Shown: positions 54,076-62,076 of the stretch, in pieces | Numbering within the stretch: the stretch's first letter is position 1 | Layout of the letters: each line of letters opens with the position of its first letter | Source: Holdemania sp. Marseille-P2844 | Lineage (GTDB): Bacteria; Bacillota_I; Bacilli_A; Erysipelotrichales; Erysipelotrichaceae | Assembly (NCBI RefSeq): GCF_900120005.1 | Contig: NZ_LT635450.1 | Span: forward strand, 122,996 to 186,995 | Direction: 5' to 3' | Length of the DNA stretch: 64,000 bases | The notes under the pieces: generated by a model | Databases searched by the model: none | Seen by the model: only the letters and a program-made list of their open reading frames with translations | What the model was told of the DNA's origin: nothing | Made by a program: the position numbers and the translations under genes

Positions 54076-55620
54076 TTATTCCCCTTTCTTTTCAACAAAG
54101 ACCGGGCTTGTCCAGGCGCATCCTCCGTTTCTTTCCCAGATTCGTAAGCGCAGATGCTTGACGTCGCTCAGATCCAGCGTTCTTTCCAGCTGGACATGAT
54201 AGCCGTTTTCCACAACGGCCTGGCCGATTTTGAATTTATACGCGTTATGCCACCACGGATCAGTCCGGTAATAATCTGTGAAGTTAAAGCGATCTTTCAC
54301 CAGCTGACGCGCTTCCTCTTCCAGCTCCACGACCCGCGAGGTCTTTAACAGATCCCCGACTGCCAGCGGATATTCAACGCCGTCGACGCTCAGCAGCACC
54401 GTGCCTTCCCGATCGGTTTCCACTTCAAAGATAAAGCCTTCCGTCGTGACAGCCGACGGTCCCATCCACTTGCCAGTGGCCGTTGTCTTGTACGTTGTCA
54501 GATCAAATTCGCAGCGGTTATCCGTCACGTCGTGCAGATCCTGTCCGAAGTTGCTCCAGCATTTTTCGATGCTGAGGAGTTTTCCACCTGGAACTTCCAG
54601 CGCGCCTTTCCATTGACGCGAAGCGATGTCCGGGAAAATCCGGCGGTCCGGTCCCCAGCCGAATTCCACTTTAAATTTGAAACGGATCGTCTCACCCAGC
54701 GGCTTGCGCTCCCAGGTGGAGGTATGCGGAATCATCTCCACAACCTGATTGTCTTCAATGACTTCAATCCGGTCGATCGCGTCGCTGCCGATCACGTCCA
54801 GCGTCAGTTTCGCTTTCGGATTTGGTTCGATGACATCGCCCATCAGCTTGCCGTCGACCTGCATCCTGACCTGAATCCGATCCTTCGATACGCCGTAGGT
54901 ATGACGCTTCTGCATCGCGTCCCAGATCGCTTCCTTCGTGTTGCCCTCGGCTAAGCAGGCCATGTAGCCAAAGCCATAGACGCAAGGAGCGGAATGGTTG
55001 TCGCCCGAGGCGATGACGCCGAATTTGTAGCCATCTTCCCACCCCCGTTCAACACAGGTTTCGCCCGTCCGCGGTCCCATGTGGACATGGCGCGTCATTT
55101 CAATCGGGCCGTTGTCGTTTTCACTGCTGCCGTGGGAAGAATAGATTTCCACAAACGGCGAGAAGGCTTCGTTATGCGTGGCCCAGTTCTTGCCGCGGTT
55201 TTCCAGCTGATAAGCCAGATGATGCGGAATCCCGATCACGTCCTTACCCGCATAGGCTTGGACCAGATCCGCATAGCGCAGCGGATATTCCATCTTCTGC
55301 CGGTTATCCTTGCAGAAAACATTGTGATCGCCATCCTGTCCGGCGCCCTGCCACTCGTAGCCCATAAACATCGGGAATCCGGCGGCGTTGACTTTCTCCG
55401 TAAACTCGCGCAGTGCTTCCCAGTCTTTTTCAATTACGTCTAATGGATAACGGTCTTCCACGCCCAGCCCCGTTTCATCCTTGCGCATGGTATAAGGATA
55501 ATAGGCGATTGGCCAGAAATCCATCATCTTCTGTACCTGGTCAAACCATTGCGGCAGTTCGTTCATCTGTTCGTGGTGGATGTTGCTGTGCATATCCGTC
55601 CAAAGAATTTTATAATCCAT
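54076..55620 (-). CDS. PHP-like/DUF3604-like metal hydrolase
   Basis: A 514-residue cytoplasmic protein. Metal-binding motifs of a PHP-type barrel are visible: WTDMHSNIHHEQ (D9, H11, H15), GYEWQGAGQDGDHNVF, IGIPHHLAYQ, VEIYSSHGSSEND and IASGDNHSAPCVYGFG. Residues ~260-514 are mostly beta and may bind a carbohydrate or form a lid. I read it as related to DUF3604, whose chemistry is not established. It lies between a PTS and a sulfatase with a 2-nt gap to the latter, so a role in opening or dephosphorylating an imported sulfated sugar is likely. It has GGGAGG before ATG. Confidence 0.7.
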   Translation of the reverse strand: MDYKILWTDMHSNIHHEQMNELPQWFDQVQKMMDFWPIAYYPYTMRKDETGLGVEDRYPLDVIEKDWEALREFTEKVNAAGFPMFMGYEWQGAGQDGDHNVFCKDNRQKMEYPLRYADLVQAYAGKDVIGIPHHLAYQLENRGKNWATHNEAFSPFVEIYSSHGSSENDNGPIEMTRHVHMGPRTGETCVERGWEDGYKFGVIASGDNHSAPCVYGFGYMACLAEGNTKEAIWDAMQKRHTYGVSKDRIQVRMQVDGKLMGDVIEPNPKAKLTLDVIGSDAIDRIEVIEDNQVVEMIPHTSTWERKPLGETIRFKFKVEFGWGPDRRIFPDIASRQWKGALEVPGGKLLSIEKCWSNFGQDLHDVTDNRCEFDLTTYKTTATGKWMGPSAVTTEGFIFEVETDREGTVLLSVDGVEYPLAVGDLLKTSRVVELEEEARQLVKDRFNFTDYYRTDPWWHNAYKFKIGQAVVENGYHVQLERTLDLSDVKHLRLRIWERNGGCAWTSPVFVEKKGE

Positions 55621-55662
55621 ACGTCTATTTCCTCCCTTTATCGTTATTGTTTACACTCATTT

Positions 55663-55724
55663 CTGTTTCATCAGAGAATGAAGATTCATTTTCTGATGAA
55701 ACAGACAGGCGCAATCAGCGCCTG
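55663..55724 (-). repeat. Paired intercistronic hairpins between IID and the PHP-like gene
   Basis: The first is a ~19-bp stem: 13 perfect pairs (55663-55675 with 55692-55704), plus a G-T pair and AATGA/TCATT inside. The second is CAGGCGC (55706-55712) with GCGCCTG (55718-55724). No T run follows, so transcription should pass through. Such structures often mark processing sites or shield upstream mRNA. Confidence 0.8.
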
Positions 55725-55735
55725 ACTGTCGTGAA

Positions 55736-56548
55736 TTACATAATGCCTAACAGAACCATGACGGCAGCCAGACCCAGGATGCCAAGGATCAGCTTGTTGC
55801 TGTTCCAGCCCTTTTTGTCCGCCAGCAGCCAGCAGCCCACGGTGACTAACATCGGGACCAAAGTCGGCATGATCTTGTTCAGGATTTCCTGAATCGAAAC
55901 GGTCATTTCTCCTGCCGTGAAGACAAACTTGATCGGCGCAGCCACGGTCGTCGAAGCGACGCCGCCGATAACGATCAGACCGACCATCGTCAGTGCAGTC
56001 GTGATCTTGTCTTTGATTTCCTTGTTCATCAACAGCTTGACGGCATCCATGCCTAAATCATAGCCCTTCATGAACATGAAGTATTTTAACGGAATGACGG
56101 TACCCAGCCAGGCGATCACAAAAAAGATCGCGCCGATCGGCGAACCGCCGGCAGACAAACCGATCGCGATCGAAAGCAGGATCGGGCTGTAGGTTCCCAT
56201 TAAGATGGAATCGCCGATGCCGGCAAACGGACCCATCAGGGCGTTCTTGGTGCCCATGATCAGTTCCGCGTCGACTTCGCCGCCGTTGGCCCGCGCTTCT
56301 TCCAGAGCGATCGTGATGCCCGGGATGACGCTGCCCAACTGCGGTTCCGTATTGAAGAACTGCATGTGGCGGGTCAGCGCCGCTTCCAGTTCCTCCGGAT
56401 TATCGCCGTATAACTTTTCCAGAGGTTTCGACATCGTATGACAGAAGGCCAAACCCTGCATACGTTCAAAGTTCTGCGCGCAGTGGTGGAAGAACATCCA
56501 AGTCCATGCGGCGTTCTTAACGTCCTTGCGGTCCAGTTTCTTACTCAT
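55736..56548 (-). CDS. PTS mannose-family IID component
   Basis: A 270-residue IID subunit. FFHHCAQNFERMQGLAFCHTM, MQFFNTEPQLGSVIPG and MGPFAGIGDSILMGTYSP are IID motifs. The start MSKKLDRKD has GGAGGAGAT before it and overlaps the IIC end by 8 nt. Membrane segments fill residues ~120-270. It forms the channel with IIC. No IIA/IIB in the operon. Confidence 0.94.
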   Translation of the reverse strand: MSKKLDRKDVKNAAWTWMFFHHCAQNFERMQGLAFCHTMSKPLEKLYGDNPEELEAALTRHMQFFNTEPQLGSVIPGITIALEEARANGGEVDAELIMGTKNALMGPFAGIGDSILMGTYSPILLSIAIGLSAGGSPIGAIFFVIAWLGTVIPLKYFMFMKGYDLGMDAVKLLMNKEIKDKITTALTMVGLIVIGGVASTTVAAPIKFVFTAGEMTVSIQEILNKIMPTLVPMLVTVGCWLLADKKGWNSNKLILGILGLAAVMVLLGIM

Positions 56549-57335
56549 CGTAATCTCCTCCTTCATCAGCGGCAGCCGCGTTGCCGGCGCCGTTATATTT
56601 CGCCATAACGAACAGCAGCGCGACGCCGACGGCCATAATGGTTAACGCGGTAGTCGTCATGCCGGTCGCCTGAGTGATGATCCAGCCCATTAAGAACAGC
56701 ACGATCATCCACTTTTCGGCAACGATCTGCTTCAGCAGCAGCGCGAAGCCCAGCGCCGGAAGCATCTTGCCGGCAACCTGCAAAAACTGTAAGACGATCG
56801 GCGGCAGCGCGTGCAGAATCGCTTCCGCAGCCGGAGCGCCGAAGTAGCAGGCGATCGTTACGACGCTGACGCGTTCAACTAAATGCAGAATTGTGCCGCA
56901 CAGGTTGTTGCGGGCGATTCCCGAAACATTGCCCTGTTCCGCACATTTATCGCCCCGGTGAACCCAATACGAGTTGACCGTCATCGTGAAGTTGTGCATC
57001 GCGGTGCCTAACGCGCCTAACGGAATGGCTAACGCGATCGCTGCTTCCGCGCCGCCGCCCGCAACCATCGCTAACGGAATACCGATGAACGCCGCGTAGT
57101 TCACGTCAGACGGCATTGCGCCGCCCGCGACGATCTGGCCCAGATACATGGCCTGAACCGCCACGCCGCACAATACGCCGGTGGTGACGTCCCCCAGAAT
57201 CAAACCGACGATAGCGCCCGCTACCAACGGTCTGCCGACACAGTAGAATCCGCCAGTCGTACCAAACAGCCATGGTACCTGGTTTCGGCCGAGATAAGCG
57301 AATACGCCTATCAGGAGTGCCTGAATTAAAGACAT
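56541..57335 (-). CDS. PTS mannose-family IIC component
   Basis: A 264-residue IIC subunit (start MSLIQALLIGVFAYLG), with GAIVGLILGDVTTGVLCGVAVQ (split in family as GLILGDVTTG) and QIVAGGAMPSDVNYAAFIGI. About nine hydrophobic segments. It is the first gene of the PTS-PHP-sulfatase operon, with GGGAGGAAAAA before ATG. The promoter lies in the 203-bp divergent gap with the GntR gene. Confidence 0.93.
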   Translation of the reverse strand: MSLIQALLIGVFAYLGRNQVPWLFGTTGGFYCVGRPLVAGAIVGLILGDVTTGVLCGVAVQAMYLGQIVAGGAMPSDVNYAAFIGIPLAMVAGGGAEAAIALAIPLGALGTAMHNFTMTVNSYWVHRGDKCAEQGNVSGIARNNLCGTILHLVERVSVVTIACYFGAPAAEAILHALPPIVLQFLQVAGKMLPALGFALLLKQIVAEKWMIVLFLMGWIITQATGMTTTALTIMAVGVALLFVMAKYNGAGNAAAADEGGDYDE

Positions 57336-57413
57336 AAAGTTTTTCCTCCCTATTTCTCATAAACCCCTCAAGGTTTATCTCCGAGTCCATTGTATTATCA
57401 ATATCATAATTTA

Positions 57414-57442
57414 TCAATACAAATTTTGTAATTTATTGTCAA
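57414..57442 (-). promoter_or_regulatory. Promoter and GntR operator of the sulfatase-PTS operon
   Basis: On the minus strand TTGACA (57437-57442) and TATTGA (57414-57419) have a 17-bp spacer. The palindrome TACAAA-T-TTTGTA (57418-57430) fills the spacer and touches the -10, an ideal repression site. Confidence 0.78.
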
Positions 57443-57461
57443 TTCAAGTCACATTTTCTCA

Positions 57462-57519
57462 ATTTGTATTACTATTAACCCCTTTCTTTCTTGTCATAAT
57501 AATACAAATATGCTATGAT
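57462..57519 (+). promoter_or_regulatory. Promoter of the GntR gene with flanking inverted repeat
   Basis: TTGTCA (57491-57496), 17 bp, TATGAT (57514-57519). ATTTGTATTA (57462-57471) and TAATACAAAT (57500-57509) form a perfect 10-bp inverted repeat that brackets the -35. Both arms share TACAAAT with the operator of the divergent operon, so autoregulation, perhaps by looping, is likely. Confidence 0.72.
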
Positions 57520-57538
57520 TGGCACAGAAGGTGAAACC

Positions 57539-58264
57539 ATGGCAAGCTCAAAGCAAGCGCGGATTCCGCGATATAAACAAATTGAAAATGATCTGATTGA
57601 TAAAATCAACAGCGGCGTATACGTCACGGACGACCTGCTTCCCACCGAGGCTGAGCTGTCCAGGGAATACGGCGTCTCGCGCGTAACCGTCCGTCAGGCC
57701 CTGGGCAATCTGACCACCCGGGGCTACATCTACCGCAATCAGGGCAGCGGCTCGTTCGTCGCCAAGCCCAACGTCATCCAACGCACCCCGCTGATCAAAA
57801 GCTTCAGCGACGATATGCGGGACATGGGAAAAGTGCCGACCTCCATCGTCAATACCTTTTCCGTGACCACCGCCGGCAAGACCGTCGCGCGGATTCTCGG
57901 CATCCGGCCGGAGGATCGGATTTACTACATCGAGCGGACGCGGATGGCCGACGACGTACCGATCATGTTTGAACGTACCTACATGGCCGTCGATCTGCAT
58001 CCCGACATGTCGATTAAAATTCTGGAATCCTCAAAATACGACTATGCCGAAAAAAACGGCTACGACATCGACTGTGACTATCAGAATATCTCGGCGATTT
58101 TCCCGCCCGAATACATTGCGGAAATCCTGCGCTGCGATCCCAAGATGCCGATCATCAAGATCGCAAATACAGTTTATATGAAAAACGGGAAGATTTTCGA
58201 TTTCGACGAATTGTATATGCATCCCGAATTGTACCAGCTGAATATCGTCAAACGCCGGGAATAA
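57539..58264 (+). CDS. GntR/HutC-family regulator of the sulfatase-PTS operon
   Basis: A 241-residue regulator. Winged helix ~10-75 (LLPTEAELSREYGVSRVTVR), UTRA domain ~95-235 (YYIERTRMADDVPIMFERTY). The start MASSKQARI is used; AGAAGG lies before it. It is divergent from the PTS-PHP-sulfatase operon, with TACAAA-type dyads in the shared gap. It should sense a sugar phosphate made by that PTS. Its stop codon lies in the loop of its own terminator. Confidence 0.92.
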   Translation: MASSKQARIPRYKQIENDLIDKINSGVYVTDDLLPTEAELSREYGVSRVTVRQALGNLTTRGYIYRNQGSGSFVAKPNVIQRTPLIKSFSDDMRDMGKVPTSIVNTFSVTTAGKTVARILGIRPEDRIYYIERTRMADDVPIMFERTYMAVDLHPDMSIKILESSKYDYAEKNGYDIDCDYQNISAIFPPEYIAEILRCDPKMPIIKIANTVYMKNGKIFDFDELYMHPELYQLNIVKRRE

Positions 58265-58275
58265 TCCCGGTTTTC
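58255..58275 (+). terminator. Terminator of the GntR gene
   Basis: CCGGGA (58255-58260), loop ATAA containing the stop codon, TCCCGG (58265-58270), then TTTTC. Confidence 0.85.
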
Positions 58276-58723
58276 TTTTGGCGTTCCCGCTTTTTGTCTT
58301 CGCAGAAAGTAACGCAGGCCAGCCATCAGGCTGAACAATACCCTCGGATTCAGACTTGATCAGAACAAGGAAACAACCAACGCTTTCCTTCAACGGTCTT
58401 GTAAAACGGTCAGACTGTTTTCAATGCTTCAGAATTGTTTTTTTGAATAAGGGGAGAGGGACGATCCGTATTTGGAGGTTTGAAGGAAGTTGCAAACAGA
58501 AATCAGTCTGGAACAGGGAAATCGTCCCTCTAGTATTAATATTGCGCAAAATTGAAAAAAGCCCCTCTTTTTTTTGATTTTTTTAAAATTTTTACTATTT
58601 CGATGATTTCGCCCCTGTTTTTCATTCAATTCGATGATTTTCCTCGCGCGATCCTTTACAATAGGATCAAGGTCCCAATTCAGATTTGACACTGGAAAAA
58701 GAACGCAAAAAGGAGGTTCAATC
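58276..58723 (+). other. Gene-free region with long hairpin and nitroreductase promoter
   Basis: AGAGGGACGAT (58455-58465) pairs perfectly with ATCGTCCCTCT (58521-58531) around a 55-nt loop. A second CCCTCT followed by a T run at 58563-58576 could compete for AGAGGG. TACAAT at 58657-58662 is a likely -10 for the nitroreductase, enclosed by GATCCT/AGGATC (58650-58655, 58663-58668), a possible operator. Confidence 0.5.
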
Positions 58724-59281
58724 ATGGAATTGGAAGAAGTAATCGCACAGCGGCGAAGTATCCGCAAGTTTGAAACAAAACCTGTGGAAAAAGCCAAACT
58801 GGAAAAGCTGATCGAAGCCGCGCGGCTGTGTCAGTCGGCGAAAAACCGCCAGCCCTGGCAATTTATGATTTTAGAGGATGGCCGGAAAGATCAGGTCGCC
58901 GGGATTATGCTTCAGCTGTTTGAAAGTCACGATGAAGAACTGCCCGGCTATGTCAACAGTTCCAGGCACACCGCTCAGATTATACAAAACGCGCCTGTCC
59001 TGATGCTTGTCTTCAGAGAACCGGACGAGCTGTGGATCCCCGGTGATCTGTTATCCATCGGCGCCGCAATCGAGCATGTTTGTCTGGAAGCGGTGAACCT
59101 CGGCTTAGGCGCTTTGTGGATCCGCGATACCGAATATACGGAAAAGGAAATCTGCGCCTATGTAGGTTATCCTCAGCTGCAGTTAGTCTCCGCTATTGCG
59201 CTGGGCTACCCGGCCGAACAGCCCGCTCCGCGCCCGCGGAAAACTCCCGAAGCGCTTCTGCTTCCATTTCAGGGACGTTAA
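58724..59281 (+). CDS. Nitroreductase-family protein
   Basis: A 185-residue FMN-dependent oxidoreductase. AQRRSIRKFETKPV at the N-terminus and SAKNRQPWQFMIL are FMN phosphate-binding signatures; LGLGALWIRDTEY and ALGYPAEQPAPRPRK close the fold. Members reduce quinones, nitro compounds or other small acceptors with NAD(P)H. The start MELEEVI has AAGGAGG before. Single gene with a terminator over its stop; the palindrome over its -10 suggests repression. Confidence 0.9.
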   Translation: MELEEVIAQRRSIRKFETKPVEKAKLEKLIEAARLCQSAKNRQPWQFMILEDGRKDQVAGIMLQLFESHDEELPGYVNSSRHTAQIIQNAPVLMLVFREPDELWIPGDLLSIGAAIEHVCLEAVNLGLGALWIRDTEYTEKEICAYVGYPQLQLVSAIALGYPAEQPAPRPRKTPEALLLPFQGR

Positions 59282-59295
59282 CGCGTCCTTTTTCT
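59273..59295 (+). terminator. Terminator of the nitroreductase gene
   Basis: GGACG (59273-59277) and CGTCC (59284-59288) with the stop codon in the loop, then T5. Confidence 0.75.
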
Positions 59296-59363
59296 TTTTC
59301 TCATCCTGACCGGGTATGATTTGACCCGGCCGGTTTATCCTATATAAAGGATCGGGGACCGCA

Positions 59364-59435
59364 AAGGAATTTAAGTTATGAAAAAGCAAGGAATTTAAGT
59401 CCTGAAAAGATAAGGAATTCGAGTCTTGAAAAAGC
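59364..59435 (+). repeat. Three 24-bp tandem repeats upstream of copA
   Basis: Units at 59364-59387, 59388-59411 and 59412-59435 all begin AAGGAATT and carry AGT..TGAAAA at the same place. They have an exact 24-nt period and end 8 bp before the copA -35. A helical period of about 2.3 turns and promoter-proximal place suggest repeated protein sites, but slippage is also possible. Confidence 0.85.
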
Positions 59436-59442
59436 ATTGCGA

Positions 59443-59501
59443 TTGACAGAAAAAACGATGTGCGTTATGCTACTTCCATACACCCCCTAGGGGTGGGGTA
59501 C
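59443..59501 (+). promoter_or_regulatory. copA promoter and CsoR operator
   Basis: TTGACA (59443-59448), 17 bp, TATGCT (59466-59471). Just downstream, 59478-59501 reads ATACACCCCCTAGGGG then TGGGGTAC, a G/C-rich dyad ending in TAC/GTA like known CsoR sites. It covers the start of transcription, and csoR is in the same operon. Confidence 0.8.
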
Positions 59502-59514
59502 TCGAGGTGATGAA

Positions 59515-62076
59515 ATGAAGAAAACTTATGATGTTACAGGCATGAGCTGCTCCGCCTGCAGCGCTGCGATCGAGCGCGGCGTGCGCAAGCTGGACGGCGT
59601 CGAACAATGCGACGTCAATCTGTTGGCGAACAAGATGACCGTCAGCTTCGATGAAAATCAGCTGACCAGCGATAAGATTCTGCAGGCTGTCGAACAGGCC
59701 GGCTATCACGCCGAGGAGCACGGCGCACCCGCGGCGGCTTCCAAAGCGTCAGCCGCGGAAAATCCGATGGAGAAGCAGATCAAAACGATGAAGACCCATT
59801 TTATCATCTCCGTCGTCTTCATGCTTCCGCTGTTCTATCTGTCGATGGGCCACATGATGGGCTGGCCGCTTCCGGCGTTTTTCCTCGGTCATGAAAACAC
59901 GATGAACTTTGCGCTGACGCAGTTTCTGTTGTGTCTGCCGGTTGTGATCGTCAACGGCCACTACTTTACCAACGGTTTCAAGAACCTGTTCCGGCGCTCG
60001 CCGAACATGGATTCGCTGATCGCCATCGGTTCCGCCGCCGCGATCGTCTACGGCGTGATCGCGCTGTATGAAATCGGCATGGGACTGGGCGCGCAGGATA
60101 TGGTCAAGGTTCACAGCTGGGCGATGGACATGTATTTTGAGACTTCGGCGATGATTCTGACCTTGATCACGCTGGGCAAATATCTGGAAACCCGCTCCAA
60201 GGGCAAAACCTCGGAAGCGATCGCCAAGCTGATGGATCTCGCGCCGAAAACTGCCTGGGTCCGCCGCGGTGAAGAGTTCGTGGAAATTCCCGTCGAGGAT
60301 GTCCGCCCGGGCGACCGCCTCCGCGTCAAGCCGGGCCAGAGCGTACCGGTCGACGGCGTGATCGTACAGGGCAGCGCGGCCTTTGACGAATCGGCGATCA
60401 CCGGCGAAAGCATTCCGGTCGAACGCACCGTCGGTGAAAAGATCATCGGCGCAACCGTCAACAAAAGCGGCGCGGTGGAAATGGAAGCGACGCTGGTCGG
60501 TGAGGACACCACGCTCTCGCAGATCATCCGGCTGGTAGAAGAAGCGTCAGCCTCCAAAGCGCCGATCGCCAAGCTGGCCGACAAGGTCAGCGGCGTCTTC
60601 GTTCCCGTTGTAATCACGATCGCCCTGGCGGCCGCCGTCATCTGGCTGCTTCTGGGCGAATCAATCAGCTTCGCGGTATCGATCGGAATCGCCGTCCTGG
60701 TCATTTCCTGTCCGTGCGCGCTGGGGCTGGCAACACCGACCGCGATCATGGTCGGCACCGGCAAGGGTGCGGAGAACGGTATTCTGATTAAATCCGGCGA
60801 AGCGCTGGAAACAGCGCATTCCTTACAAACCGTCATTCTGGATAAAACCGGCACGGTCACAACCGGCAAGCCGGAAGTCACCGAGGTCACGGTTCTGGGC
60901 GAAAGCGAAGCCGCGCTGCTGGACGCCGCCGTTTCCTTGGAAGCGGTGTCCGAGCATCCGCTGGCGGAAGCGATCGTGCGCTATGGTCAGAAACAAAATG
61001 CCAAGATCCAATCCGTTGATCAATTCGAGAACATCGCCGGCCAGGGTGTTCGGGCGTTGATCGACGGCCAGCCGACCGCTGCCGGCAATCTCAGAATGAT
61101 GCAGGCGATGGGACTGGCGGACAAGCAGATCGAACAGCTGCATCACAACGCCGCATCGCAGGGCCGCACGCCGTTGTTCATCGCCCAGAGCGGAGTGGTT
61201 CTGGGAATGATCGCCGTCGCTGATACGATCAAACCGACCAGCCGCGCCGCGGTCGCTGAATTCAAACGGATGGGAATCGACGTGATCCTGCTGACCGGCG
61301 ACAACCCGCAGGTGGCCCAGGCGATCGCCGCCCAGGCCGGGATCGACAACGTGATCGCCGAGGTTCTGCCGTCCGATAAGCAGCGGGTCGTCAGCCAGGT
61401 TCAGGCCGAAGGCCGCAAGGTCGCCATGATTGGCGACGGCATCAACGACGCCCCGGCGCTGGCCCAGGCGGACGTCGGCATCGCGATCGGCGCGGGAACA
61501 GACGTGGCGATTGAATCCGCCGATATCGTCTTGATGAAAAGCGATCTGTGGGACGCCGTCACGGCCATCAAGCTCTCCAAAGCTGTCCTGCGCAACATCA
61601 AGCAGAATCTGTTCTGGGCTTTGATCTACAACAGCATCGGGATTCCGCTGGCCGCCGGCGTGTTCATTCCGCTGTTAGGCTGGAAGCTGAATCCGATGTT
61701 CGGCGCGGCGGCGATGAGCTTAAGCTCCGTCAGCGTCGTTTCCAACGCGCTGCGGCTGAAATTATTCTCCAGTCCGCGCCCGGCCGGACTCCCGGAGTCT
61801 TCCTCGGCGCCTGCCGCGCAGGTTGCCGTCCAGCATATTGAATTTAAAAATAAAGGAGAAAAGAACATGACAAAAACTATGATCGTAAACGGAATGGCCT
61901 GCGCTCATTGCAAGGCCCGCGTCGAAGCCGCGCTCAACGCCGTCGCCGGCGTCGAAAAAGCAGAGGTCACGCTGGACGAAAAGAAAGCGGTCGTCAGCTG
62001 CAGCCAGCCGGTGGAAGACAGCGCGCTGATCCAGGCCGTTACCGATGCGGGATACGAAGTCGTTTCCGTCGCGTAA
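59515..62076 (+). CDS. copA: Copper-exporting P-type ATPase with fused CopZ domain
   Basis: An 853-residue P1B-1 ATPase. An N-terminal HMA domain has GMSCSAC (C12, C15). The core has TGES, the membrane metal motif SCPCALGLATPT, DKTGT, SEHPLAEA and GDGINDAPAL, with about eight membrane segments. After the last helix a Pro/Ser/Ala linker leads without a stop into a second HMA domain (VNGMACAHCKARVEAAL) at ~785-853. The linker's EFKNKGEKN is the translation of a ribosome site (AAAGGAGAA) and is followed by ATG. Relatives usually have copZ as a separate downstream gene. It exports Cu(I) under CsoR control. Confidence 0.95.
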   Translation: MKKTYDVTGMSCSACSAAIERGVRKLDGVEQCDVNLLANKMTVSFDENQLTSDKILQAVEQAGYHAEEHGAPAAASKASAAENPMEKQIKTMKTHFIISVVFMLPLFYLSMGHMMGWPLPAFFLGHENTMNFALTQFLLCLPVVIVNGHYFTNGFKNLFRRSPNMDSLIAIGSAAAIVYGVIALYEIGMGLGAQDMVKVHSWAMDMYFETSAMILTLITLGKYLETRSKGKTSEAIAKLMDLAPKTAWVRRGEEFVEIPVEDVRPGDRLRVKPGQSVPVDGVIVQGSAAFDESAITGESIPVERTVGEKIIGATVNKSGAVEMEATLVGEDTTLSQIIRLVEEASASKAPIAKLADKVSGVFVPVVITIALAAAVIWLLLGESISFAVSIGIAVLVISCPCALGLATPTAIMVGTGKGAENGILIKSGEALETAHSLQTVILDKTGTVTTGKPEVTEVTVLGESEAALLDAAVSLEAVSEHPLAEAIVRYGQKQNAKIQSVDQFENIAGQGVRALIDGQPTAAGNLRMMQAMGLADKQIEQLHHNAASQGRTPLFIAQSGVVLGMIAVADTIKPTSRAAVAEFKRMGIDVILLTGDNPQVAQAIAAQAGIDNVIAEVLPSDKQRVVSQVQAEGRKVAMIGDGINDAPALAQADVGIAIGAGTDVAIESADIVLMKSDLWDAVTAIKLSKAVLRNIKQNLFWALIYNSIGIPLAAGVFIPLLGWKLNPMFGAAAMSLSSVSVVSNALRLKLFSSPRPAGLPESSSAPAAQVAVQHIEFKNKGEKNMTKTMIVNGMACAHCKARVEAALNAVAGVEKAEVTLDEKKAVVSCSQPVEDSALIQAVTDAGYEVVSVA
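61867..62076 (+). CDS. copZ: CopZ copper chaperone made from an internal start (candidate)
   Basis: This is the last 69 codons of copA in the same frame. AAAGGAG (61853-61859) lies 7 nt before the ATG at 61867, giving MTKTMIVNGMACAHCKARVE, a full-length single HMA chaperone of the normal CopZ size. It would deliver Cu(I) to CopA or CsoR. The arrangement implies that copA and copZ were once separate, that the copA stop was lost, and that the copZ start was kept. Two products from one frame are inferred. Confidence 0.65.
   Translation: MTKTMIVNGMACAHCKARVEAALNAVAGVEKAEVTLDEKKAVVSCSQPVEDSALIQAVTDAGYEVVSVA

Noticed and set aside
58480-58500. GAAGGAAG-like motif suggesting SRP RNA
   Set aside because: The flanking pairs and length of the SRP RNA domain IV are not there.
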